The notes under the pieces: model-generated
Database searches by the model: none
What the model was told of the DNA's origin: nothing
Seen by the model: the letters and a program-made list of their open reading frames with translations, nothing else
Position numbers and translations under genes: made by a program
Shown here: positions 10,901 through 18,639 of the stretch, in pieces
Position numbering within the stretch: the first letter of the stretch is position 1
How the letters are laid out: each line of letters opens with the position of its first letter
NCBI GenBank assembly: GCA_031629035.1
Contig: JAVLUG010000003.1
Span: 316,355-380,354 of the forward strand
From: MVYY01 sp012517575
Lineage (GTDB): Bacteria > Bacteroidota > Bacteroidia > Bacteroidales > Paludibacteraceae
DNA: 64,000 bases
Reading direction: 5' to 3'

Positions 10901-10990
10901 GCATTGGGATTTCCTTTCGAGACAATTGTTTCGGAAAACGACAGGCAAGTTTTCATGCAGTCGGTGTTGAATTTTTTTGCAGACAAGTGA
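7898..10990 (+). CDS. Secreted amidase-like protein with inserted golvesin-type domain and FN3 domain
   Basis: Large exported protein (1030 aa, N-terminal signal about 1-34) of a group often labelled xanthan lyase-like in databases. I read an Amidase_3-type (N-acetylmuramoyl-L-alanine amidase) fold in two pieces. The first has the likely zinc ligands His174 (WASHG) and Glu197 (TVEDLY), plus a VLTPRERD strand near 220-227. The second has His504 (FAFHTDAG) and a candidate catalytic Glu589 (AMLLEL). Between them (about 290-390) sits a golvesin/CBM-like beta domain ending in TADAVKFGGG. A fibronectin type III domain follows (about 640-745), then a C-terminal region of unknown fold. Likely peptidoglycan or polysaccharide processing; activity is inferred. 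Translationally coupled to rlmN. Confidence 0.75.
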   Translation: MKNRLVWGTGIWLIKISFLFILLCRLSVASLPAQSLNLKNQIGDSLTRIANQSIFVGQVGVDNISIDQKSKKVIVSANEKLGYIPFRNENVRQIYVALNNILRPQYKKYDIVCRVDNKPIEELIPNFFRSRNKIDEDRFFVVKKPKFPLVKNLSRPYMVSNGLSGKNIALWASHGLYFDQKLLRWEWQRARVMQTVEDLYTFSYVYPFLMPMLENAGATVLTPRERDTQCHEIIVDNDIADSSEYHEFNQTEIWSIGKTAGFASSKNYYLQGENPFKMGSYRQISSVSNKKKISFAEWKPNIPETGKYAVYVSYNSLENSTSEAHYTVYHQGGETEFSVNQTMGGGTWIYLGQFYFHKGKNDNGKVVLTNLTGKKGETVTADAVKFGGGMGNIARFFNQKGTIPNQKSSDKTAEIAALLRPDSAFDWKYQPQTSGYPRFSEGARYWLQWAGFPDSIYSSTKGANDYVDDYQSRSKWVNYLIGGSILDAEGTGLKIPVDLSFAFHTDAGVTKNDSVIGTLGICAVNNFSGKDIFKNNVSRWTSRDLTDMVQTQIVNDIRLMCDTQWTRRGIWNKPYYEAKGPEVPAMLLELLSHQNFADMRYGLDPKFQFLVCRSIYKGILKYLSFSENRNYTVQPLPVSDFSVQFIDSISVKLQWKSRKDPYEPTAEADHFVVYSRTEEGAFDNGVLVNTSQYTLKLKPGTIYSFKVTAVNKGGESFPSEILSVYRDPNEKGTVLIVNGFQRVSAPSSFAIDTTYAGFLNTVDAGVPYLYGYNFTGPQFEFRRNKPWLDDDAPGFGASHANYEGKVVAGNSFDYPFLHGKAVKAAGYSFVSCSSDAVEKGDVNMNDYRFVDLILGKQRQIGIDEGEKVAAFKTFPEELQKKINLFCLGGGNLLVTGASIASDLCDKKKVLPEDVHFLEHTLKLKFRTHPAAITGEIKYVPSPFRQFDKHEFSYYSQPNPISYHVESPDAIEPAEENAFTFCRYVENNLSAGVIYSGNYKVCALGFPFETIVSENDRQVFMQSVLNFFADK

Positions 10991-11113
10991 ATAAGTTGGG
11001 AAAAATTTGTGTTAATTTGTCGGAATAAAAATTCTCGGCAAAACAAAAGGCCTGTTTTTCCCTATATTTTGAAAACAAGGGCGGGTCAGTGTAGTCGGCG
11101 ATAATTTTAGTCT

Positions 11114-12145
11114 ATGTTTGAACAGTATTTCCCGAAAAAGTCTGTTGCTTTGAAAGTAAGAATTTTGTTTTCTATTGTTATTATTGCTTTTATCGGTGGA
11201 TGTCGTCAGGTAAAAAGTTCTTTGCCCAGCGTTACCGGATCGGTTTATGAAGTGTTGGTGGTGATGGAACCGGAACAGTGGAAATCTTCAGCAGGCATTG
11301 CTGTAAGAGAATTACTTGGGCAAAATATGGCAGGTCTGCCTCAGCCTGAACCGATGATGGACGTAATTCCTTGTGCACGTCAAGCTTTCACCAACAGGTT
11401 CAAATCGTCGAGAAATATTTTGATGATTGAGATTTCGGAAAAATATGTCCAAGCCAAGGTGATTTATTCCATTGATAAATGGGCGCATCCACAAGCAGTG
11501 GTAAAAATTCTTGCACCAAACGATAGTTCTTTTGTGAAGACCATTGTGCAATATGGTGATAAAATTCTGAATTTTTTTATTGTTCAGGAAAGAATACGCT
11601 TGATGAAATACAATAGTAATCATGTTAATGTGGCAGCCCAAAACGAAATAGAAAAAATTTTCGATATGCAGATCGATATTCCCGGAGAGTTTCAAAAATC
11701 GAGTCAACGAACTGACTTTTATTGGATTACCAACGATAATGTAAAAATACGAAAAGATATTGTGATATATTCTTTCCCTGTAAAGGATTCAACCGGAATA
11801 ACGCTTGAATATATACTTGAAAAACGAGATTCGGTTATGAAAGCTCACCTTCCGGGTGAAGTGGAAGGCTCATATATGGGAACCGAATACCGTTATTTAC
11901 CGCCAGTTTTCAAAGAATTTTCGCTTAAAGGCAGTTATTGTGCCGAAATCAGAGGACTTTGGAAAATGATAAACGGAGCCGCAATGGGTGGCCCTTTTTA
12001 CAGCCAAACACGATGGGATGAAGCCGGCGGACGTGCCATAACAATAGAAGGTTTTGTTTTTGCTCCCGGTGAGAAAAAGCGAAATGCCATTCGTCAGTTG
12101 GAAGCAATCATTTATTCTGTACAATTGCATAAAAAATCTGAATAA
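11114..12145 (+). CDS. DUF4837 family lipoprotein
   Basis: Predicted lipoprotein of 343 aa, with a hydrophobic signal (about 15-29) ending at lipobox Cys30 (FIGGC). The mature part matches what I know of DUF4837: the early VYEVLVVMEPEQW segment, an FTNRFKSSRNILMIE segment, and the C-terminal RGLWKMINGAAMGGPF and TIEGFVFAPG stretches. The family is common in Bacteroidetes and has no established function. The gene lies 124 bp after the amidase-like gene and 42 bp before pdxA, so it may be co-transcribed with pdxA. Confidence 0.8.
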   Translation: MFEQYFPKKSVALKVRILFSIVIIAFIGGCRQVKSSLPSVTGSVYEVLVVMEPEQWKSSAGIAVRELLGQNMAGLPQPEPMMDVIPCARQAFTNRFKSSRNILMIEISEKYVQAKVIYSIDKWAHPQAVVKILAPNDSSFVKTIVQYGDKILNFFIVQERIRLMKYNSNHVNVAAQNEIEKIFDMQIDIPGEFQKSSQRTDFYWITNDNVKIRKDIVIYSFPVKDSTGITLEYILEKRDSVMKAHLPGEVEGSYMGTEYRYLPPVFKEFSLKGSYCAEIRGLWKMINGAAMGGPFYSQTRWDEAGGRAITIEGFVFAPGEKKRNAIRQLEAIIYSVQLHKKSE

Positions 12146-12187
12146 AGAAAACGAATTTGAACAAATTAAAGAAAAACTCATACAACA

Positions 12188-13246
12188 ATGGAACATAAAA
12201 TGATTATAGGAATTACACATGGCGATATCAACGGCATTGGTTATGAAGTAATTTTAAAAGCTTTGTCCGATCCTGCCATTCTCGACTTTTTTACACCGGT
12301 TATTTACGGTTCATCCAAAGCTGCCGGCTATTATAGAAAAATGCTGGATATTCAAAATATCAATCTCAACATTATTGTTTCGGTAAAAGAATTGAACCAC
12401 AAAAGGGTTAACATCATTAATTGTGTGGATGAAAACATTAAGGTCGAAGTTGGACAATCCACAGCCGAAGGCGGAGAAGCTGCATATATTGCTCTCGAAC
12501 GTGCGGTAGAAGATTTGAAAAACGGGGAAATCCATGCTTTGGTTACTGCACCCATCAATAAAAAGAACATTCAATCGGAAAAATTTCACTTCCCTGGTCA
12601 TACCGAATATCTTGCTCAACATTTTGGCAACAAGGATGATGCACTGATGTTGATGGTCAACGATGTGATGCGGATTGCCGTAGTAACCGGACATATTCCT
12701 CTTCACGATGTTCCCTCCGCTCTTACTCCAGAATTGGTGTTAAAAAAATTGCAGGTACTCAATCATTCTCTGAAAGAAGATTTTTTGATTGTCCGACCAC
12801 GTATTGCCGTTTTGGGACTCAATCCCCATGCCGGTGATGATGGATTGATAGGCGAAGAAGAAAAAACTATTCTTCTTCCTGCCATGAAAGAAGCTGAGAA
12901 GGCTGGAATAATTTGTGTCGGACCTTATCCGGCTGATGGTTTTTTTGGTTCGGGAAATTTTACCAAATTTGATGGCATTCTGGCAATGTATCACGATCAG
13001 GGCTTGATCCCTTTCAAAACAATTTCTATGGACAATGGTGTGAATTTCACAGCCGGACTTCCCATTATCCGCACTTCTCCCGCTCATGGCACTGCTTACG
13101 ATATTGCCGGACAAAACGTTGCTTCTGAAAATTCTTTTCGACAAGCTCTTTATTTGGCGTGTGATGTTTACAAAAACAGAGAACTCAACCGTCGGCTGAA
13201 ATCCAATCAGCTTAAAATTGAGAGTAAGGAAAAGGAAAACGGATAA
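12188..13246 (+). CDS. pdxA: 4-hydroxythreonine-4-phosphate dehydrogenase
   Basis: NAD-dependent oxidation of 4-phosphohydroxy-L-threonine in the DXP-dependent pathway to pyridoxal phosphate. Family hallmarks are GITHGDINGIG at the N terminus and three metal-ligand histidine regions: FPGHTEYLA, LNPHAGDDG, and the C-terminal MYHDQGLIPFK with SPAHGTAYDIAG. Length (352 aa) is typical. pdxB, an earlier step of the same pathway, lies separately at 60.0-61.1 kb in this window. The gene follows a DUF4837 lipoprotein at 42 bp, the arrangement suggesting one transcript. Confidence 0.96.
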   Translation: MEHKMIIGITHGDINGIGYEVILKALSDPAILDFFTPVIYGSSKAAGYYRKMLDIQNINLNIIVSVKELNHKRVNIINCVDENIKVEVGQSTAEGGEAAYIALERAVEDLKNGEIHALVTAPINKKNIQSEKFHFPGHTEYLAQHFGNKDDALMLMVNDVMRIAVVTGHIPLHDVPSALTPELVLKKLQVLNHSLKEDFLIVRPRIAVLGLNPHAGDDGLIGEEEKTILLPAMKEAEKAGIICVGPYPADGFFGSGNFTKFDGILAMYHDQGLIPFKTISMDNGVNFTAGLPIIRTSPAHGTAYDIAGQNVASENSFRQALYLACDVYKNRELNRRLKSNQLKIESKEKENG

Positions 13247-13543
13247 TATAAAAAGTTTAGTTGCCTGAATGGTAAAACAGAATCAGGATTTATCTGCCGG
13301 TTTCTTAAGTTTTAGGGAATGACGAAAATAGTTTTGTTTTTCTTACAATTAAATGAAAATGGCTACAAAGTTTGGAAGCATTTATTTGTAGACTCTTTTC
13401 AGCATTTTGGGAAACGTCTTATCGAATTTTTTAATCTTTTTAGAAAAAATCTTCCAATATCTTATTATTAGAAAATGTCTTTAATTCTCAATTATAAATC
13501 ACATATTATCAAATATCTAATTCTTATAATATAGTTAAAAATC
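13247..13543. other. Intergenic gap before alanine dehydrogenase
   Basis: This 297-bp stretch has no open frame I can support. A TAGTTTTG box at 13329-13336 fits the -7 consensus in the plus direction but lacks a clear -33 partner and is 200 bp from the next start. No terminator hairpin is obvious after pdxA. Confidence 0.4.
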
Positions 13544-14653
13544 ATGAAAATAGGAATTCCGAAAGAGATAAAACCGCAAGAAAGTAGGGTTGCTATGGTT
13601 CCGGCCGGGGTCATGGATTTGGTTCACCGATATGGTCATGAAGTTTTTGTACAAAAAGGAGCCGGAGACGAAAGTGGTTTTTCGGATGAAGCTTATCTTT
13701 CGGCCGGAGCTGTCATGCTGGATACCATCGAAGAAGTGTACCGCACAGCCGATATGATTGTAAAAGTTAAAGAGCCCATTGAAAAGGAATATTCTTTCAT
13801 CAAAAGGAATCAAGTATTGTTTACTTATTTTCATTTTGCTTCGAGCAAGAAACTCACCGAAGCCATGATGCAAAGTGGCGCTGTATGCATTGCTTACGAA
13901 ACAGTAATGGAAAAGGATGGAAGTTTGCCCCTATTGATTCCCATGAGTGAAGTAGCAGGACGTATGGCTATTCAGCAAGGTGCAAAATATCTTGAAAAGC
14001 CACAGAAAGGCAAAGGAATTTTACTTGGAGGCGTACCCGGAGTTCGCCCGGCCAATGTACTCATTGTTGGCGGAGGCGTAGTAGGAACTCAGGCCGCTTA
14101 TATGGCTGCCGGTTTGGGAGCAAACGTTACGGTACTGGATATAAATCTGAATCGACTTCGATATCTCGATGATGTCTTGCCAGCCAACGTAATAACACAA
14201 TATTCCAGCAAATACGCTATTTCCGAACTTTTACCCACAGCCGATTTGGTGATTGGTGCTGCGCTTACGGTTGGTGCAAAAGCGCCCCATCTCATTACGA
14301 GAGAAATGCTCAAACTTATGCAGAAAGGGACTGTGATGGTAGATGTGTCTGTAGATCAGGGCGGTTGCTTTGAAACCACTCATCCAACTACTCACACCGA
14401 TCCAGTTTACTTAGTGGAAGGCGTATTGCATTATTGTGTTGCCAACATTCCCGGTGCGGTTCCAATAACTTCTACCCGTGCACTGACTAATGCTACTTTG
14501 CCTTACGTTGTTAAGCTGGCCGAATTGGGTTGGAAAGAAGCTTGCAGAAAACATGATGATATAAAGTCAGGGTTGAACATTGTTGACGGTAAAATTGTTT
14601 TTAAAAATGTAGCTGAATCATTAGAATTGCCATATACAGAATATCAAATTTGA
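13544..14653 (+). CDS. ald: Alanine dehydrogenase
   Basis: NAD-dependent enzyme interconverting L-alanine and pyruvate with ammonia. It starts with MKIGIPKEIKPQE, the family's N-terminal signature. The region around residues 70-110 (KEPIEKEYSFI, LFTYFHFA) is the substrate side. A Rossmann motif GGGVVGTQAAYMAAGLGA lies at about 175-192, and DVSVDQGGCFETTHPTTH near 265-285 is highly characteristic. Length (369 aa) is normal. The next gene starts 4 nt after the stop codon, so the two are certainly co-transcribed. Confidence 0.96.
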   Translation: MKIGIPKEIKPQESRVAMVPAGVMDLVHRYGHEVFVQKGAGDESGFSDEAYLSAGAVMLDTIEEVYRTADMIVKVKEPIEKEYSFIKRNQVLFTYFHFASSKKLTEAMMQSGAVCIAYETVMEKDGSLPLLIPMSEVAGRMAIQQGAKYLEKPQKGKGILLGGVPGVRPANVLIVGGGVVGTQAAYMAAGLGANVTVLDINLNRLRYLDDVLPANVITQYSSKYAISELLPTADLVIGAALTVGAKAPHLITREMLKLMQKGTVMVDVSVDQGGCFETTHPTTHTDPVYLVEGVLHYCVANIPGAVPITSTRALTNATLPYVVKLAELGWKEACRKHDDIKSGLNIVDGKIVFKNVAESLELPYTEYQI

Positions 14654-14657
14654 TAAA

Positions 14658-15635
14658 ATGGTACATTGGGGATTTGTAGGTTGCGGCGATGTAACCGAGA
14701 AAAAGAGCGGACCGGCTTTTCAGAAAGTCGATGGCTCGGATGTTGTGGCGGTAATGAGTCGTCATTTGGAGAAAGCCAAAGACTATGCTTTACGTCATGG
14801 CGTGAGAAAATGGTACGATGATGCCGATAAGCTGATTCACGATCCTGATGTTACGGCTGTTTATGTGGCAACACCTCCTTCTGCACATGCTGAATATGCC
14901 ATCAAAGCCATGAAAGCGGGAAAACCGGTTTATGTGGAAAAACCCCTTGGTTCTTCCTGGCAGGAATGTTTGGAAATTGTTCGCGTGGCTGAAGAAACGC
15001 ATGTACCTTGTTTTGTCGCTTATTATCGTCGAACGTTGCCTTATTTTTTGCGCGTTAAGCAGATGATCGACGATGGAAAATTAGGAAAAATTTCTGGCGT
15101 ACAAATTCGATTTGCCGTCCCACCATCTCAAAAAGATTTTAATCCCGATGCTTTGCCATGGCGTGTAAAGAAGGAAATTGCGGGAGCGGGATATTTTTAC
15201 GATTTGGCTCCGCATCAATTCGATTTGCTCGATTTTATTCTTGGCCCTATTTCGGAAACCCAGGGTTTTACCTCCAACATTGCCGGTCTTTATGAAGCGG
15301 AAGATGTGGTGAGTGGAATTTTTCGATTTGATAACGGTATTTTGGGCAGTGGAATATGGACTTTTACTGCACCCGAAAATACTCGGCGAGACGAAATTAT
15401 TTTTGTGGGAACGCGGGGGTTACTCACTTGTTCCACTTTCGATTTTAGTCCGATAGTATTTCAAAATGGAGATAAAGTGGAACAATTTTCTGAACAAAAT
15501 CCTGAAAACATTCAATTTTATATGATAGAAAGTGTAGTCAATTTTTTGAATGGGAAGGGCGATGAGCCCGTAAGCAATTGCCATTCAGCTATTCGAACCA
15601 ATTGGGTGATGGATAAAATGCTGGGAAAACTGTAA
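14658..15635 (+). CDS. Gfo/Idh/MocA family oxidoreductase
   Basis: NAD(P)-dependent oxidoreductase of the Gfo/Idh/MocA superfamily. The N-terminal Rossmann fold has GFVGCGDVTEKKSGPAFQ at 5-22. The family EKP motif appears as YVEKPLGSSW near residues 94-103, and the C-terminal beta-sheet domain spans about 130-310. PHQFDLLDF supplies the usual His/Asp region. The substrate, probably a sugar, inositol or derived acid, cannot be assigned. It is in an operon with alanine dehydrogenase (4-nt spacing), which may hint at amino-acid or amino-sugar metabolism; this is inference. Confidence 0.88.
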   Translation: MVHWGFVGCGDVTEKKSGPAFQKVDGSDVVAVMSRHLEKAKDYALRHGVRKWYDDADKLIHDPDVTAVYVATPPSAHAEYAIKAMKAGKPVYVEKPLGSSWQECLEIVRVAEETHVPCFVAYYRRTLPYFLRVKQMIDDGKLGKISGVQIRFAVPPSQKDFNPDALPWRVKKEIAGAGYFYDLAPHQFDLLDFILGPISETQGFTSNIAGLYEAEDVVSGIFRFDNGILGSGIWTFTAPENTRRDEIIFVGTRGLLTCSTFDFSPIVFQNGDKVEQFSEQNPENIQFYMIESVVNFLNGKGDEPVSNCHSAIRTNWVMDKMLGKL

Positions 15636-16002
15636 AAAATACAAACATCTATATTTTAGAAAAATGTGTGAAAAGTTAGATGGCAATAATGTGGCGAGTA
15701 AGTGTATCTTTTCCCTTAGCATTTAGCTTAAGAAGATTTCAATAGCGGAAAAAAGTTGCAAAACTAAACAAATGAAGAAAAATTCTGATAAAAATTTGAA
15801 TATTTATTTTGTCGATAATAAATTAAGTTTTAAATTTAAAGCCCTTTTTCAAAACCAAAACTTATCTTAATAATGGTGACTTTGGAAGGAAGAAATTGGT
15901 TTTGCTTATTTAATTTTGTTAAAGAGGAGTTCCTCACTGCAGTAGAAATTTTTTTGAATTAAAATAAATCTAATTTTATTGACCTTAAAAAATTTACAAG
16001 TT
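15636..16002. other. Intergenic gap with a possible promoter for the secreted protein
   Basis: AT-rich 367-bp stretch without a gene. The best signal is TAATTTTG at 15911-15918, a good -7 box whose -33 partner is poorly spaced. The inferred leader of about 78 nt contains a short GAGGA/TCCTC hairpin near 15924-15935. I see no terminator for the oxidoreductase gene. Confidence 0.45.
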
Positions 16003-17859
16003 ATGAAAAAATATACTTTAAAAATTAGCTTATTTTTATTGGTCTTTTCATTATTAGGCGGAATGACTAAGGCTGAAAATTATTATGTCGATTTTGAAAG
16101 TTTTACAAAGACTAGTTATGCATCTGCTACCGTAACTTTAGGTAATTATAACTGGAATTTTACTGGATCTGTTGCTGGGAACTCTACTTCTGATTGGAAA
16201 GTGGGAAGTGTTTCTGCACGACTTGCTGGAACTACTAAATCTACTAGTAATGCTGAGACAACAAAAATTGAAATGCTATCAAATAAAGCCGGAGGAATTG
16301 GGAATATTTCATTTCAATATCGCAAGTATGGCTCTGATGAACAAATTCCTTGGTATGTACAATGGAGTTCAGATGGAACAACTTGGACTACTATTCAGGA
16401 AATAACAGCCACTGATGTTGTTCAGACTTTTTCATTTGATTTAAATCAGGATAATGCAAGAATACGTATTATTGCTAATGGCTTTGTTACGAGTACAGCG
16501 AATGGGAAAAGAATTAATATAGACGAGCTTTATTTAACCGATAATGGTTCTCAAACTTCAGTTGCAAATCCAACTTTTACAGTTACAGGAACAATTAAAT
16601 CTACTGATGTTTACTGGAATTCCGCTAAAGTTAGTATAAGTAGCAGCACTGCAGGAGCCAGTATTTATTACACTCTTGATGGAAGTGAGCCCACAACTTC
16701 TTCCACTTTATATGAGGGAGAAATTACGATTACTACCACTACTACTATTAAAGCCATTGCAGTAAAATCGGGCATGAATAACAGCCAGATTTCTGAAAAA
16801 ACCATAACTATATCTGCCCCTGCCACTGCATCGTTGCCTTTTACGGAAATTTTTGACGGCAATTTAGGCGATTTTTATCCTTTCAGTAAAACAGGCGATC
16901 AGATTTGGATAGCTTCTTCATATTCATCGGGCACTTACACAAAATTTGCTAAAATGAGTGGATATAGTGGTGGGAATAAAGAAAACGAAGATTGGCTGAT
17001 TTCACCGGAGTTTACACCTGCTTCAGCCAGTGGCATAACTTTGACTTTTGCTTCCGCTACCAATTATAATGGCCCTGCTCTTCAATTGAAGTATTCCACC
17101 AACTATGATGGCTTCAGTGACCCCTCTACTGCCACGTGGACCGATATTACCGGCAGTGCGGCATGGCCTGCAGAGGCATCTTCTTTTGCATGGGTTGAAT
17201 CGGGTAATGTTTCTATAGCTGGAGCAACTCCTGTTCGTTTTGCTTTTGTTTATACTTCAACAACCGAAGCTGCTGCAACATGGGAAGTTGCAAATGTCAA
17301 TGTTGTGAATAGTGCTGCTTCTGCTACTCCAACCATTACCGTAACCGAAATTTCTGTTCCTGAAATGTCTGCCAATGTTGGAAAAACCGATACCGAAACC
17401 ATTACGGTTAGCGGTGCCAATCTGACAGACAACATTATCCTTACTATTTCCGGCGCAAATGCCGATCAATTTTCGGTATCGCCTTCGAGCATTGAACCGG
17501 TATCCGGAACAGTTACCGATGCATCCGTAACCATTACCTATTCACCAACTGTTGAAAGTAATCATGTGGCTGTTCTTACCCTCTCGAGCACTGGAGCAGA
17601 AGACGTTAGTTTGAATTTAAGTGGATCTGCTACCGTTTCTGGTTTGAATCCGGCAGTGATTAAAGGTGTTTATGCACGCGATGGAAAAATATTTGTGAAT
17701 GCTGCCGTAGCCGGAATGAATATAGAGGTTTACAATACGGTTGGACAACGTGTTGCTTCGCAAGTTTTGAAAGGAGATTTAAATATTATTCCTGTTTCTA
17801 CCAAAGGCGTTTTACTGGTTAAATGCGGTTCGGAAGTTACGAAGGTAATTTTACCGTAA
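16003..17859 (+). CDS. Secreted multidomain protein with type IX-like C-terminal domain
   Basis: Exported protein with a clear signal peptide (MKKYTLKISLFLLVFSLLGG and onward). I chose the ATG at 16003; an in-frame TTG 24 bp upstream would only add a non-signal extension. Domains are an N-terminal beta-sandwich (about 25-185), a chitobiase C-terminal-like repeat with YYTLDGSEPTTSS near 215-270, a choice-of-anchor J-like module (about 275-435), an Ig/abnormal-spindle-like domain (about 445-545), and a final 65-residue domain ending in TKVILP. The last resembles type IX secretion or DUF6383-like sorting domains but lacks the usual PNP start. It probably binds or sits among carbohydrates at the cell surface; no catalytic domain is seen. 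Confidence 0.75.
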   Translation: MKKYTLKISLFLLVFSLLGGMTKAENYYVDFESFTKTSYASATVTLGNYNWNFTGSVAGNSTSDWKVGSVSARLAGTTKSTSNAETTKIEMLSNKAGGIGNISFQYRKYGSDEQIPWYVQWSSDGTTWTTIQEITATDVVQTFSFDLNQDNARIRIIANGFVTSTANGKRINIDELYLTDNGSQTSVANPTFTVTGTIKSTDVYWNSAKVSISSSTAGASIYYTLDGSEPTTSSTLYEGEITITTTTTIKAIAVKSGMNNSQISEKTITISAPATASLPFTEIFDGNLGDFYPFSKTGDQIWIASSYSSGTYTKFAKMSGYSGGNKENEDWLISPEFTPASASGITLTFASATNYNGPALQLKYSTNYDGFSDPSTATWTDITGSAAWPAEASSFAWVESGNVSIAGATPVRFAFVYTSTTEAAATWEVANVNVVNSAASATPTITVTEISVPEMSANVGKTDTETITVSGANLTDNIILTISGANADQFSVSPSSIEPVSGTVTDASVTITYSPTVESNHVAVLTLSSTGAEDVSLNLSGSATVSGLNPAVIKGVYARDGKIFVNAAVAGMNIEVYNTVGQRVASQVLKGDLNIIPVSTKGVLLVKCGSEVTKVILP

Positions 17860-17896
17860 AAAACGCGAATGATTATATTGATTATAGTTTTCACTC

Positions 17897-17930
17897 AAGA
17901 GCTGCTCCTTTGCGGAGCGGCTCTTTTTTT
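17897..17930 (+). terminator. Rho-independent terminator after the secreted protein
   Basis: A 12-bp stem (17897-17908 with 17914-17925, one T-G wobble, loop TTTGC) is followed by a T tract to 17930. GC content of the stem is high and it lies 37 bp after the stop codon. Confidence 0.93.
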
Positions 17931-17977
17931 AGGATTTTCAACACAAAAAAAGTCCGAACCTTTTGCGGAAATTTTTG

Positions 17978-18460
17978 CTATATCATTTTTAAAAGCGCTT
18001 CAACATAGTAGAAGATAAAAAATCCGGCAATAATGAGTTTACTCACCATATTTACCAACATTCCTACAAAAGTGCCAAATCCGGCTCTAATGGCATCCGA
18101 CTGATTTTTTCCATCCACCAGTTCTCCTATTATAGCTCCCACAAAAGGTCCAAGAATGATGCCCCACGGAGCAAAAAACAAGCCAATCATCATGCCGACA
18201 GTACTGCCCCAGATTCCTTTTTTGCTGCCGCCAAATTTTTTTGCTCCCCATAATGGAAAGATATAGTCGAATAGTTGGGCTACTAAAACAATAATGCCCC
18301 AAATGACAAGAAAAGATACTGAAAATTCAACTTTCGAACTAAAATGAAGGAGTAAAATGCCAATATAACTCAGAGGTACACCGGGCAAAACAGGAAGAAT
18401 ACAGCCCAGAAAACCTATTAAAATCAGCAAGCCCGACAGAACTATCAAAATTACGTCCAT
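17978..18460 (-). CDS. DUF456 family membrane protein
   Basis: Small integral membrane protein (160 aa from the chosen start) of the DUF456 family, function unknown. It shows the family pattern: MDVILIVLSGLLILIGFLGC and ILPVLPGVPLSYIG at the N terminus, a second helix near 50-70 and glycine-rich segments around LFFAPWGIILGPFVGAIIGEL. I prefer the internal ATG at 18460 because it coincides with the family's usual N terminus; the open frame extends 33 codons further upstream from a TTG. Divergent from the LytM-like gene and convergent with the secreted protein. Confidence 0.82.
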   Translation of the reverse strand: MDVILIVLSGLLILIGFLGCILPVLPGVPLSYIGILLLHFSSKVEFSVSFLVIWGIIVLVAQLFDYIFPLWGAKKFGGSKKGIWGSTVGMMIGLFFAPWGIILGPFVGAIIGELVDGKNQSDAIRAGFGTFVGMLVNMVSKLIIAGFFIFYYVEALLKMI

Positions 18461-18598
18461 AAATTTTTTTGTTGAAAAATTTATATGCACAAAAATAAGA
18501 AAAAAACACAATCCCATAAAACGAAAAGAAATACCTGAGAACAAAGGGAATCGGAACAAAGCAAGTGGGTAAATGTATGTGATTTGAAAATTATCCCG

Positions 18599-18606
18599 TA
18601 TATTTG
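18599..18606 (+). promoter_or_regulatory. -7 promoter box for the LytM-like/dxr genes
   Basis: TATATTTG matches the TAnnTTTG consensus exactly and lies 33 bp before the ATG at 18640. A TTTG at 18583-18586 is too close to be a normal -33 box. Confidence 0.6.
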
Positions 18607-18639
18607 CAACTGTTTTGGATGATAGATTTTTTCCGGATA

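Noticed and set aside
15979..16002. TTG start eight codons upstream of the secreted protein's ATG
   Set aside because: It would place eight residues before a clean signal peptide and has no better ribosome-binding site.
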